Positions 8,302 through 16,815 of a stretch of DNA of 64,000 bases are shown here, piece after piece; the first letter of the stretch is position 1, and the number at the start of each line of letters is the position of its first letter. The DNA is from UBA7477 sp045602925 (GTDB lineage: Bacteria; Bacillota; Clostridia; Oscillospirales; Ruminococcaceae). A program made the translations under genes and the position numbers. The stretch lies in contig JAZSCN010000021.1 of NCBI GenBank assembly GCA_045602925.1, positions 1 through 64,000 of the forward strand. The letters run 5' to 3'. Below the pieces are notes generated by a model. The model did no database searches. It was not told where the DNA came from and saw only the letters and a list, made by a program, of their open reading frames with translations.

Positions 8302-9819
8302 TTACTTTTCCTCCTCTGGTTGCTCAGAAACATTTTCTGCATAGTAGTCAAGAAGTCCTTGTGCATAGGTCTTTGCTGACTCTGTTGCAGTATCGTCTAG
8401 TACTACTGCGGTTGCAATCTGATAGATGTTTCTTGCACAGATCTGGTCATCGATTGACGTGTAGGTTACGCCATTAAGTTCATATTCTACAACAAGCTGA
8501 GTATATAAGTTATCCTTATAATTTTCTGCCTTGATGCCTGTGAACAGAATGTTCGAGATTTTCTGTCCGTTTACTTCTTCTACGTTTGTGCCTTCTACCT
8601 TATAGCAGAGGTTATCCTCGGATAAGCCGTAGTTCCAGTACCATGATGTAATTTCTGCACCCTCCGGGAGATTTGCATCAATGATGTATCTGAATCTTAT
8701 ATCTGCTGTGTCGTAATTCTTTAATACTCTGAGAGAGCCACCCTTGAAGGTTGCGACGTCAGGTATAGTGGATTCACCACAGTTTGCACACACACCATTT
8801 TCCCAAGCATGATCAGGCTTTGTTACAGGAATTCCACCGAAGGTGTCGCCGTCATAATTACATGGTACGTTGACTGTAGTTGCGGGTATATACCTAAAAG
8901 CATAAGTACCAATTTCAGGCGCCTCTGTGCCAAGGAAGTATATTTCAGAAAGATTGGAACAGGCATAAAATGCAGAATTACCGATTGAAGTCACGCTGTT
9001 TGGAATTTCTATAGAGGTTAGACCGGACCAAGCAAATGCCCATTCTCCGATTGAAGTCACGCTGTCTGGAATTTCTACAGAGGTTAGAGATGAACAGCCA
9101 GAAAATGCACCATCTCCAATTGAAGTCACGCTGTCTGGAATTTCTACAGAGGTTAGAGATGTACAGGTATCAAATGCAGATTCTCCGACTGAAGTCACGC
9201 TGTTTGGAATTACTATAGAAGTTAGAGATGAGCATCGATTAAATGCAGAACTTCCAATTGAAGTCACGCTGTTTGGAATTTCTACAGAGGTTAGAGATGA
9301 GCATTCATAAAATGCATAAGTTTCGATTGAAGTCACGCTGTTTGGAATTTCTACAGAGGTTAGACCTGACCAAGCAAATGCATCTTCTCCGATTGAAGTT
9401 ACGCTGTTTGGAATTTCTACAGAGGTTAGAGATAAGCAGTAATAAAATGCAAAACCTTCGATTGAAGTCACGCTGTCTGGAATTACTACAGAGGTTAGAG
9501 ATGAGCAGCTGTTAAATGCATAGTTTCCAATTGAAGTAACACCATTTTCAATTACAGCTTTTGTAATCTTTCCTCTATAGCCATCCCATGGGATATTAGA
9601 ACCAAACACATAATTCGCCATAGCACCATTACCCGAGATAGTGAGGGTGTAGGTAGGGTTCTCTGCGTCATCATTATTCTGAATCAGCGTCCATGTACAA
9701 TCGCCGGTTATTCCGCTATCAACAACAGTATCTGCCGCAAAAGCGGTCATCACACTTGTCGGTAGCATGCTGACTATCATCGCCAGCACCAAAAATAGGC
9801 TTAAAAATCTTTTTTTCAT
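8302..9819 (-). CDS. Secreted BspA-like leucine-rich-repeat protein
   Basis: 505 residues. The ATG at 9819 is chosen for its GGAGGAG site and the signal peptide that follows (MKKRFLSLFLVLAMIVSML...AFA). The BspA-type opening (TYTLTISGNGAMANY) leads into about ten 23-residue repeats of the form LTSVEIPNSVTSIGxxAFxxC (LRR_5 class). After a short CANCG knuckle comes a 145-residue C-terminal module, ATFKGGSLRVLKNYD to QGLLDYYAENV. That module is also at the C-terminus of the SGNH protein at 3096-6098. The role is probably adhesion or binding at the cell surface. No LPXTG or dockerin is seen. Confidence 0.88.
   Translation of the reverse strand: MKKRFLSLFLVLAMIVSMLPTSVMTAFAADTVVDSGITGDCTWTLIQNNDDAENPTYTLTISGNGAMANYVFGSNIPWDGYRGKITKAVIENGVTSIGNYAFNSCSSLTSVVIPDSVTSIEGFAFYYCLSLTSVEIPNSVTSIGEDAFAWSGLTSVEIPNSVTSIETYAFYECSSLTSVEIPNSVTSIGSSAFNRCSSLTSIVIPNSVTSVGESAFDTCTSLTSVEIPDSVTSIGDGAFSGCSSLTSVEIPDSVTSIGEWAFAWSGLTSIEIPNSVTSIGNSAFYACSNLSEIYFLGTEAPEIGTYAFRYIPATTVNVPCNYDGDTFGGIPVTKPDHAWENGVCANCGESTIPDVATFKGGSLRVLKNYDTADIRFRYIIDANLPEGAEITSWYWNYGLSEDNLCYKVEGTNVEEVNGQKISNILFTGIKAENYKDNLYTQLVVEYELNGVTYTSIDDQICARNIYQIATAVVLDDTATESAKTYAQGLLDYYAENVSEQPEEEK
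8935..9575 (-). repeat. 69-bp tandem repeat array encoding LRRs
   Basis: About ten units of 69 bp code for the 23-residue LRR_5 repeats. Several units are nearly identical over 30 bases or more (the GAAGTCACGCTGT region recurs at a fixed period). This invites unequal recombination and changes in repeat number. Confidence 0.85.
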
Positions 9820-9858
9820 ATAGACTCCTCCATTGTTTATTTCGTTTTTCCCCAGAAC

Positions 9859-9890
9859 ATTATAGCATAAGAGGTGCAAAAATAGTGCAA
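9859..9890 (-). promoter_or_regulatory. Promoter with 11-bp-spaced TTGCAC repeats before the LRR gene
   Basis: The minus strand shows TTGCAC twice, starting 11 bp apart (9885-9890 and 9874-9879), then 9 bp to an extended -10 TGCTATAAT. There is no normal -35 hexamer at 17 bp. The same arrangement occurs at 42097-42128 and, with one repeat only, at 9974-9994. The geometry suits an activator binding tandem half-sites on one face of the helix. Confidence 0.55.
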
Positions 9891-9973
9891 CAAAATTCAA
9901 ATTATTAAAAAAACATACATTTTCAGCGAATTTGACAAATTTCCCTCTTCGCTTTTGTTGAATATTTCAAATC

Positions 9974-9994
9974 ATTATAGCATAAGAAGTGCAA
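9974..9994 (-). promoter_or_regulatory. Second TTGCAC/extended -10 promoter-like copy
   Basis: It reads TTGTTGCACTTCTTATGCTATAATG on the minus strand, with the same 9-bp spacing from TTGCAC to TATAAT as the copy at 9859-9890, but only one repeat. It lies about 115 bp upstream of that copy, and could be a second start for the LRR gene or a decayed duplicate. Confidence 0.4.
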
Positions 9995-10079
9995 CAAATT
10001 GCCACCTGTTCTCAAAAAAATCGTTGTCAAGTTGCATAAAGCTTCAAGCGAATTTTTGTGCAAGATTTTTGCAATAAAA

Positions 10080-10109
10080 AGCAGACTCGGAATTTCTTCC
10101 AAATCTGCT
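10080..10109 (-). terminator. Rho-independent terminator
   Basis: On the minus strand, AGCAGATTTGGAA and TTCCGAGTCTGCT pair with a four-base loop and are followed by TTTTT. It ends the GLUG protein plus 39-residue peptide transcript. Confidence 0.75.
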
Positions 10110-10133
10110 CTTAAATCTCATTAAATCACAGCT

Positions 10134-10253
10134 CTATTCAATCGGAATAGCGTCTGTTTCATCTTCGTCGGGGTCGATTGTGATACTCTCTGTAATTATA
10201 TCTAAGCCACCGAGCTTTATAATTTCTAAAAATGGTGTTTCGTATATCTTCAT
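10134..10253 (-). CDS. 39-residue peptide, member 3 of the family
   Basis: It begins MKIYETPFLEIIKLGGLDII then TES, and ends in an acidic tail, DPDEDETDAIPIE. It lies 16 bp after the stop of the GLUG protein, with a GGACAAC-type site before the ATG, and ahead of a terminator. The N-terminus aligns with the peptides at 8170-8301 and 7663-7965 (Y4, P7, L/I9, D16, I18, T20). The PYExGDNIV tail is absent. Again it is the last gene behind a secreted protein. Function unknown. Confidence 0.6.
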   Translation of the reverse strand: MKIYETPFLEIIKLGGLDIITESITIDPDEDETDAIPIE

Positions 10254-10269
10254 TTTGTTGTCCTTTCCA

Positions 10270-12426
10270 CTAGCTGACAGAAGCATACTTTGTAGCTTCT
10301 ACATAGTACTCATACATTGCCTTCACGAGATTTACAAGGCTTGTCTTGTTACTTGTCTTTAAAACTAAGTAAGCGTAGCTCATTGGGCTGTAGGTTATAG
10401 ACCAGCTGCCATCTGATATCGAAATGGTTTTTGCACTACCGAGCTCGCCCGCATTAATATTATCGACCTGTAAGTAATAAAGCCCCTCGGATTTTTCTGT
10501 AAGTGTATATCCGTCAAAGCTTGGAAGCTCTGTCAGAACCTCGCTGTCTATCTTAAAGTAATGTCTTAAAGATGTCTGTGACTTTAAGATAAGGCTTGAA
10601 GCGTAGTATTCCATACCCTCAGGAAGTGTGCCACTTACTGAGCCTGCAAACTCGCTAAGGTCGGTAGCCTCAAGCTCACCGAGAGTGCTGTCTATATCAG
10701 CGTTTGCGAGATTGTTTGTGAGTGCTCCGAAGTGAAGCTGTGAGTATGCACCGTAGTTTAAAAGTGCTTTTACAAGTGGAACTGCCTTAGCGTACTCCTC
10801 GTTTGCCGCAGCATTCTTTATAATGTAATCGGCGTAATCCTTTATAGAGAAGGTATATACCGGGCTGAAGCCTGCCTGCACAGAAGCAAACTCAGCATTT
10901 ATTGTTCTTGTCATATCCTTCGCAGGAACCTCGTAAGAGAACACATAATATGTCTTTCCGTCAATAACCTTTGCATCATTGGCTACATCTCTGTAGTAGA
11001 CCTGCTTATGCGACTGTGGAATTATATTACCTCTATCGTCATACATCCAGAAATCCATAAAGTCGTCATCTTCGCTAAGCTCTACGCTATCGTTTATCTT
11101 CGCAAGGTGGAAGTTTACCTTGATATTTCCGTCAAGGCTGAGTGAATATCCCTCAAGCTTTACATAATTTGAGAGAATCTTTCCACACTCATCGCAGTAT
11201 GAATCCTGGTCAACGTCGGAGTGGGTATTTGTATGTACGCAATCATAGAAATCTCTTTCTACCCATACAAGCTGCGGATAAGTTTCACCTGCTAGCTGTC
11301 TCCAGTGACCTTCGCCTGCACCAGAATTAAGCAGTGCAAGAACTGTTCCGTCGCCGAATTCTGTTGTTGTTCTCTGTGCATCAGTCCAGTCCTTACCATA
11401 TCCCGCACCTGACCCCTTTACAGCAGAAACTGTATAGTCATAATAATTATTGCTACTATTAAGGTTAGGAGCACCGTCTGTTCCGAACAAGCCGTTTGCA
11501 CCGTTTGGTACTACGGCACAGCTATATGAATTTGTAACTGTAGTTCCCGAAGAAACCATGCCTATAAGTGCACCAACGCTTGAAGCTTCGTTTAACACTT
11601 CTCCTGCAAAGCAGCAATTTGAAATACCACTTGAAGTCGCCTGGCCAAACATACCGCCACTTGGGCCACCGAGCTTCATATAAGTAGTAGCATCAGACCA
11701 GCAATCACTTATAGTGGTACTTCCCACATTTCCTGCAATTGCACCTATGAAATTTCCACCTGTGACATATCCACTGGCCTTGCAATAGGTCATTGTGCTG
11801 TTGGTAACATTACCACAAATCATTCCGTAACGAGCTGCCTCGCCACCATCCAAGAAGCCGTCAACCGAGCAGTTATCTATAGTAGCTCCGGTTGCAGTGC
11901 CACATAAAATACCACCATCTGGTCCTTGATGATTTACATAGCTCTCCTCGAGAGTTACGTTCTTAATAACAGCGCCCTCACCAACATATCCAAACAAGCC
12001 ACCATCCTGCTCAGCCGTTACATAAAGGCCGACTATCTTGTGTCCATTGCCATCAAAGGTAGCAACAAACGGGCTTTTAGTACTTGTTCCGATTGGAGTC
12101 CACGAGTTGAACTCTCCATCGTTAAGCGTCTGGTAATCCTTGAGTAAGTCCTCGTTAATAACGATATCATTAACAAGAACTGCACCTTTGTAGGAATATT
12201 CACCGTGGTTTTCTGCATAAAACGCAGCGTACCACATAAGCTCTTCGGCAGTACCGATTTCGAACAAGTTGTCCTGATTCATGTCTGCGGCAGGGTCGTC
12301 TGTACTGCTTATTTCTGCACTTGCAGTAATAACTGCACCCGTATCACTCGGCAACACCGAAACATACGAAAGTGCCACAGCCGATGCAGACAAAACTGCC
12401 AGAAGCTTTACTGTTTTTCTTTTCAT
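10270..12426 (-). CDS. Secreted GLUG-repeat protein with a Ruminococcus-type C-terminal region
   Basis: 718 residues. A signal peptide (MKRKTVKLLAVLSASAVALS) is followed by GLUG-type beta-helix repeats (GLFGYVGEGAVIKNVTL, ICGNVTNSTMTYCKASGYV). A Cys/His segment with HTNTHSDVD and CDECG follows near residue 405. The last 300 residues (VKLEGYSLSLDGNIKVNFHL to LVKAMYEYYVEA) contain a helical stretch that may be distantly related to the ends of the other two secreted proteins. GGAGG precedes the ATG. It is probably a surface or matrix-binding protein; no catalytic motif is evident. It is followed closely by a 39-residue peptide gene. Confidence 0.75.
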   Translation of the reverse strand: MKRKTVKLLAVLSASAVALSYVSVLPSDTGAVITASAEISSTDDPAADMNQDNLFEIGTAEELMWYAAFYAENHGEYSYKGAVLVNDIVINEDLLKDYQTLNDGEFNSWTPIGTSTKSPFVATFDGNGHKIVGLYVTAEQDGGLFGYVGEGAVIKNVTLEESYVNHQGPDGGILCGTATGATIDNCSVDGFLDGGEAARYGMICGNVTNSTMTYCKASGYVTGGNFIGAIAGNVGSTTISDCWSDATTYMKLGGPSGGMFGQATSSGISNCCFAGEVLNEASSVGALIGMVSSGTTVTNSYSCAVVPNGANGLFGTDGAPNLNSSNNYYDYTVSAVKGSGAGYGKDWTDAQRTTTEFGDGTVLALLNSGAGEGHWRQLAGETYPQLVWVERDFYDCVHTNTHSDVDQDSYCDECGKILSNYVKLEGYSLSLDGNIKVNFHLAKINDSVELSEDDDFMDFWMYDDRGNIIPQSHKQVYYRDVANDAKVIDGKTYYVFSYEVPAKDMTRTINAEFASVQAGFSPVYTFSIKDYADYIIKNAAANEEYAKAVPLVKALLNYGAYSQLHFGALTNNLANADIDSTLGELEATDLSEFAGSVSGTLPEGMEYYASSLILKSQTSLRHYFKIDSEVLTELPSFDGYTLTEKSEGLYYLQVDNINAGELGSAKTISISDGSWSITYSPMSYAYLVLKTSNKTSLVNLVKAMYEYYVEATKYASVS

Positions 12427-12471
12427 GTTATTCCTCCGTCTTTTGTTCTCTTTTTATAGTATATCTGATTA

Positions 12472-12500
12472 ATTATAACACATATTCCCCCACTTGTAAA
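12472..12500 (-). promoter_or_regulatory. Promoter of the GLUG protein gene
   Basis: On the minus strand, TTTACA (12495-12500) and TATAAT (12472-12477) are 17 bp apart, about 45 bp upstream of the ATG. Confidence 0.6.
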
Positions 12501-12532
12501 TAGCAAGTATCGAAAAATCGCATTTTTCACTA

Positions 12533-13876
12533 TTATTCAATTATGCCAAGCTCAAGCTTTAATACAAGAATACGCATAACCGATTCGTCAATTCTTTCTT
12601 CGGATATTCTGCCACTCTTTACAGCCTCTATAACCGTAGGAATCTGGAGTTCAAAATCGCTACAGCACAAAACGTCGTTGCCTGCCTCGACAGCTATTAC
12701 GGCTGCCTCGTCATCAGGCACAAAATCTCTTATTCCGTCCATAACTAAGTCGTCTGTTATTATTACCCCGTCATACGAAAGCTCATTTCTCAGAATCTCG
12801 TGCACCTTATACGACAGAGAGGCAGGATACTCGCTATCCATACATTTTACAACGTTATGCGATACCATAATCATACCGAGTCCGTTTTCTACGCCTGCCT
12901 CAAAGGGCAGAAAATCGTTTTGCAAAAAGCTCTCGTAGCTTCTGTTGTCATAGGCAATACCCTTGTGAGTATCGGCATTATTGCCATATCCCGGGAAGTG
13001 CTTTAGCACACAGCCCATATTTTGAGACTTCATAACAGTCACGACGTTTTGCACATAGAGTGCCGTCTGCGTTGCATCCTTGCCGAAGGTTCTTGCATAG
13101 ATAAAATCGTTATTATTCTGCGACACGTCACATACGGGCGCAAAATTTAGGTTTATCCCGAGGCTTTTTAATAGCTCGCATTTTTCTTTTGTGTCGCTCT
13201 TTATAAGGTCAAATCCACCCTTAGAATAAAGCTCCTGAGGAGATAAAAACGGCGAGCTTCTAAGGCTCGGGTTAAGGCTCACTCTATTGACCTTTCCGCC
13301 CTCCTCGTCGACACCTATAAAGAGTGGAATATCCGACTGCTCGTTATAGCTTTGTATATCGGCAATAACCTGCGACCTTGACTTGTTCGAAAAATCCACC
13401 TTAAAGAGAATATATCCGCCGAGCTTGTACTTGCTCACCATAGAGGCGGCATTCTTCTGTGGGCACCTTGCTATAAACATCTGCCCTACCTTTTCTTCGA
13501 TAGTCATTTGCGAAAGAATTTCTGAAGCCCTCTGCTCAATCGCTGTAGGGTCTGTCGGTTTCTTCTTTGTGGTTGTCGTAGCCTTAGAGGTTGTTGTCGC
13601 CTTAGTTGTTGTAGTGACCTGCTCTGTTGTGGTTGTAGTAGTTGTGGTAGTAGTCGGCTCTACCGTTGTGGTCGTAGTGGTAGTGCTAGCTGTATCCGAA
13701 GGAGTCGAAGAGGTCGTAGTAGTCGGCTCCGGCGTAATCGTTGTGGTTGTTGGCTCTGTAGTAGTTGTTGTCGTCGCTGTTGTTGTAGTTGTAGTCGTAA
13801 CCTCAGCCAAGCTATCTGCGCCTGTACAGGCCGTGAGCATAATAGCTATCAGAAATACGCTTAAAAGCCTTCTCAT
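12533..13876 (-). CDS. GH3 beta-N-acetylglucosaminidase-type lipoprotein
   Basis: 447 residues. The ATG at 13876 follows GGAGGG. A lipoprotein signal ends in LTAC, so the protein is tethered outside the membrane. An unusually long Thr-rich linker (about residues 20-110, almost pure Thr with Glu/Pro/Ser) leads to a GH3 N-terminal domain: VGQMFIARCP, FIGVDEEGG, the NagZ-type KHFPGYG, and ITDDLVM with the Asp nucleophile. The single-domain GH3 form with KHFPG fits beta-N-acetylhexosaminidases that act on peptidoglycan fragments or chitooligosaccharides. Substrate not proven by sequence. It is the only gene between two unrelated neighbours. Confidence 0.88.
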   Translation of the reverse strand: MRRLLSVFLIAIMLTACTGADSLAEVTTTTTTTATTTTTTEPTTTTITPEPTTTTSSTPSDTASTTTTTTTVEPTTTTTTTTTTEQVTTTTKATTTSKATTTTKKKPTDPTAIEQRASEILSQMTIEEKVGQMFIARCPQKNAASMVSKYKLGGYILFKVDFSNKSRSQVIADIQSYNEQSDIPLFIGVDEEGGKVNRVSLNPSLRSSPFLSPQELYSKGGFDLIKSDTKEKCELLKSLGINLNFAPVCDVSQNNNDFIYARTFGKDATQTALYVQNVVTVMKSQNMGCVLKHFPGYGNNADTHKGIAYDNRSYESFLQNDFLPFEAGVENGLGMIMVSHNVVKCMDSEYPASLSYKVHEILRNELSYDGVIITDDLVMDGIRDFVPDDEAAVIAVEAGNDVLCCSDFELQIPTVIEAVKSGRISEERIDESVMRILVLKLELGIIE

Positions 13877-13948
13877 ATACCTTCCCTCCACAATAAATCT
13901 TTTTTCGAGCTAATTATACCACGTTTTATTCTTGTTCGTCAACAAAAA

Positions 13949-13975
13949 GGCTGCCACCCGATTTGAGCGACAGCC
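13949..13975 (-). terminator. Rho-independent terminator
   Basis: GGCTG(TCGC) and GGCAGCC pair on the minus strand and are followed by TTTTTG, directly after the stop of the ABC transporter gene. Confidence 0.7.
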
Positions 13976-13985
13976 AAGTTTTTAA

Positions 13986-16637
13986 TTATTCACTTCTAAG
14001 AGCGATTACAGGGTCCTTCTTAGCAGCCATTCTTGATGGAACAAGACCTGCTATAAATGTCAGTAACATTGATATCAGCACGAGCACGATACCACCAACA
14101 ACAGGGAGCTTCGACAGGTGGTTTATGTCGGTAAGGTGTAAAACAATCATATTTATAGGAATATTGAGCAGTAATGTTACTCCGATACCTATTGCACCTG
14201 CACAGAAGCCGACGATAAGTGTTTCTGCGTTAAATACTCTTGAGATATCCTTCTTAGAAGCACCGATAGCTCTTAAGATACCGATTTCCTTAGTTCTTTC
14301 GAGAACTGAGATGTATGTGATAATACCAATCATTATAGATGATACAACGAGTGAGATAGCAACGAATGCGATGAGGATATAGCTTATAGCGTTGATAATT
14401 GTTGTAACAGAGCTCATCATAAGTCCTACGATATCTGTATATACAATCTCGTTGCCCTCTGCAGCCTTTTCGTTATACTCATCAATCTTAGCAACGATTG
14501 CGTCCTTAGACTCAAAGTCCTTAGGGAAGATAAGGATAGAAACAGGGTCATCGAGGTTTGCAACGCCGAGCTTTGTGAGGTTTCCGTCATAGGTTGCAGA
14601 GGTTGTCATACTCATCTGCGATTCAAAGGTCTTGACAATATCTGCCATAGACATTCCCATAGCCTTCATCTGCTCGATATAGCCGTTCATTTCAGCCTGC
14701 TCTGCTTCAGGGAGAGTAGCGATATAGCCCATAAGCATTTCTTCCGTAAGCTCTGTCTTTTCAAAAGAGAGACCTGTGAACACGTCTGTTTCCGGGCTTG
14801 CGAGCTGTTCCTTTACGATTTCGCTCTCGTTTACTCTTGTGATAAGAGTTTCCATAAGGTCACTGCGGTAGCCGATGTTACCTACAATTGACAATGCAAC
14901 AGAGTCCTCTGCAGGCTTTAGGATACCAACAATCTTGATTGTTTCGCTCTGTGAGAGCTTGCTTGCTATATAGGCGTCGTCCTTTGATCTGTCTACCCAC
15001 ACGCCGTCCTTCTTTTCGAAGTAGTCGGTATTGAGCATAAGCTTAAATTCGATACCTAAAATTTCCTCGAAGGTATAGCTGGTTGATTCTCTAACATTTT
15101 CTTCAATCTGCTCGCCCTTCATTGCCTTTTCGAGCATTTCTTCGATTTCGCTGAAATCCAAAAGCCCGAGAGCATAGAGTGCGTAGTCGGAAACGCCGTT
15201 ATTCTCGTCAACTACGAATACGACCTCGTTATACTTTTGCGGCATTCTTCCTGCAAGGAGGTCATACTGGCTGTCCAGGAGCTCCTCGTTGTCGAGCATT
15301 TCGCCCCAAACGCCCATCATTGACATTGCGCCTGTGTACATTGAATTTGCGCTGTCAGACATTGTAAAGTCGATACCCATTGCTGCGTACATATCTTCAA
15401 AGATAGTAGTAGGGTTAACCTTTACGAGTCCGCCTGTTGTATCTGCACGATAGATGTGGAGTGGTGTTGTATACGTGTACTGGATATCGGTAACGTAATC
15501 TCTGATGCCGTCTGTTTCATCCTCGAGGAACGTCTTGAAGTCCTTAAGGTTATTAGTGATAACCTGGCTCATCATAGTGTTCATCATACCATACATTACG
15601 TCGTTTGAATAAATTTTATCATCGTCACGCTTTGTTCCCTCAGAGGTTTCCTCGGAGGTTGTAGAAAACATATCCGAATAGTCAACGGTCTGTCTGTCTA
15701 TCTGCAGAGGATAGCTCGAAAGCGTTTCCTCCTGAACTCTGTCTATATATTCCTGAACGCCGTTTGAAAGTGAAAGGATAAGTGCAATACCGATGATACC
15801 GATACTGCCTGCAAAAGAAGTAAGGAAGGTTCTTCCCTTCTTTGTCATAAGGTTGTTGAGTGAGAGTGAAAGAGCTGTCAGGAATGACATTGAGGTCTTC
15901 TTGACCTTCTTTGCATTTGCAGCTTCTTCCTCGAGCTTCTTAGCCTCCTCCTCGCTTATTTCATAAGGGTTGGAGTCATCTATAACCTCGCCGTCTAAAA
16001 GTCTTACAATTCTGTTGGAATACTTCTCTGCAAGCTCTGGGTTATGGGTAACCATAATGATAAGCTTGTCTTTAGAAATCTCCTTGAGAATTTCCATAAT
16101 AGCCAGGGATGTCTCAGAGTCGAGCGCACCTGTAGGCTCGTCAGCAAGCAGGATATCAGGGTTGTTTACCAGTGCTCTTGCAATAGCAACTCTCTGCATC
16201 TGTCCACCGGACATCTGGTTAGGCTTCTTGTGAATCTGGTCAGCAAGTCCTACCTTTGTGAGAGCATCGATTGCTCTTTGTCTTCTCTGCGATTTAGAAA
16301 CACCGGAGAGTGTAAGTGCGAGCTCAACGTTTGATAAAACGCTCTGGTGAGGGATAAGGTTATAGCTCTGGAAGACAAAGCCGATAGAGTGGTTTCTGTA
16401 AGTATCCCAATCTCTGTCCTTATATTCCTTTGTTGACTTTCCGTTTATTACAAGGTCACCGCTTGTATACTTGTCAAGTCCGCCGATAATGTTAAGAAGT
16501 GTAGTCTTGCCACAACCGGACTGTCCGAGAACTGATACAAACTCATTTTTCCTAAAATCTATGCTAACACCTCTCAGTGCGTGAACAACGTCATCGCCCA
16601 CAGCATAGTCTTTAACTATATTCTTCAGACTGAGCAT
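13986..16637 (-). CDS. ABC exporter, fused ATPase and FtsX/MacB-type permease
   Basis: 883 residues combining an MJ0796/LolD-type ATPase with a permease. The ATPase has Walker A GQSGCGKTT near residue 38, signature MSGGQMQR near 143 and Walker B ILLADEPTG. The permease has one helix near residue 275, a large extracytoplasmic domain (about 300-760), and three helices near the C-terminus in the FtsX arrangement, ending with VPSRMAAKKDPVIALRSE. Fused proteins of this kind usually export peptides, antimicrobials or lipoproteins, or signal mechanically. AAAGGAG precedes the ATG. It stands alone with its own terminator; no adjacent kinase hints at the substrate. Confidence 0.9.
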   Translation of the reverse strand: MLSLKNIVKDYAVGDDVVHALRGVSIDFRKNEFVSVLGQSGCGKTTLLNIIGGLDKYTSGDLVINGKSTKEYKDRDWDTYRNHSIGFVFQSYNLIPHQSVLSNVELALTLSGVSKSQRRQRAIDALTKVGLADQIHKKPNQMSGGQMQRVAIARALVNNPDILLADEPTGALDSETSLAIMEILKEISKDKLIIMVTHNPELAEKYSNRIVRLLDGEVIDDSNPYEISEEEAKKLEEEAANAKKVKKTSMSFLTALSLSLNNLMTKKGRTFLTSFAGSIGIIGIALILSLSNGVQEYIDRVQEETLSSYPLQIDRQTVDYSDMFSTTSEETSEGTKRDDDKIYSNDVMYGMMNTMMSQVITNNLKDFKTFLEDETDGIRDYVTDIQYTYTTPLHIYRADTTGGLVKVNPTTIFEDMYAAMGIDFTMSDSANSMYTGAMSMMGVWGEMLDNEELLDSQYDLLAGRMPQKYNEVVFVVDENNGVSDYALYALGLLDFSEIEEMLEKAMKGEQIEENVRESTSYTFEEILGIEFKLMLNTDYFEKKDGVWVDRSKDDAYIASKLSQSETIKIVGILKPAEDSVALSIVGNIGYRSDLMETLITRVNESEIVKEQLASPETDVFTGLSFEKTELTEEMLMGYIATLPEAEQAEMNGYIEQMKAMGMSMADIVKTFESQMSMTTSATYDGNLTKLGVANLDDPVSILIFPKDFESKDAIVAKIDEYNEKAAEGNEIVYTDIVGLMMSSVTTIINAISYILIAFVAISLVVSSIMIGIITYISVLERTKEIGILRAIGASKKDISRVFNAETLIVGFCAGAIGIGVTLLLNIPINMIVLHLTDINHLSKLPVVGGIVLVLISMLLTFIAGLVPSRMAAKKDPVIALRSE

Positions 16638-16815
16638 AAAATTCTCCTTTCACTACATAGCAAATTCGCAAATAAAATATTGCCACAAGTTTATTATAAG
16701 CCCGTGGCAATTTCAAGTCAAGAATATTTACTATGTAGCATTATTACTTTGTATAATACTACACATTTTTTGTTTCCAATTGAATTTTTTTTGACGCAGA
16801 GAATATCCTATGTGA

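Noticed and set aside
9036..9515. Repetitive plus-strand ORFs with LKSRCLEFLQRLEM units, and the thought of a CRISPR array
   Set aside because: The regular spacing is the 69-bp LRR coding repeat read backwards. Units are contiguous coding sequence without unique spacers, and no cas genes are near.
9874..9890. Possible sigma-54 (-24/-12) promoter in the TTGCAC repeats
   Set aside because: The -24 element lacks the GG pair, and an extended sigma-A -10 box lies at the expected distance downstream.
13383..13913. Val/Ser-rich plus-strand ORF of 176 codons
   Set aside because: It is the complement of the Thr-rich linker and GH3 coding sequence; long valine runs are the shadow of threonine codons, and it has no ribosome binding site.
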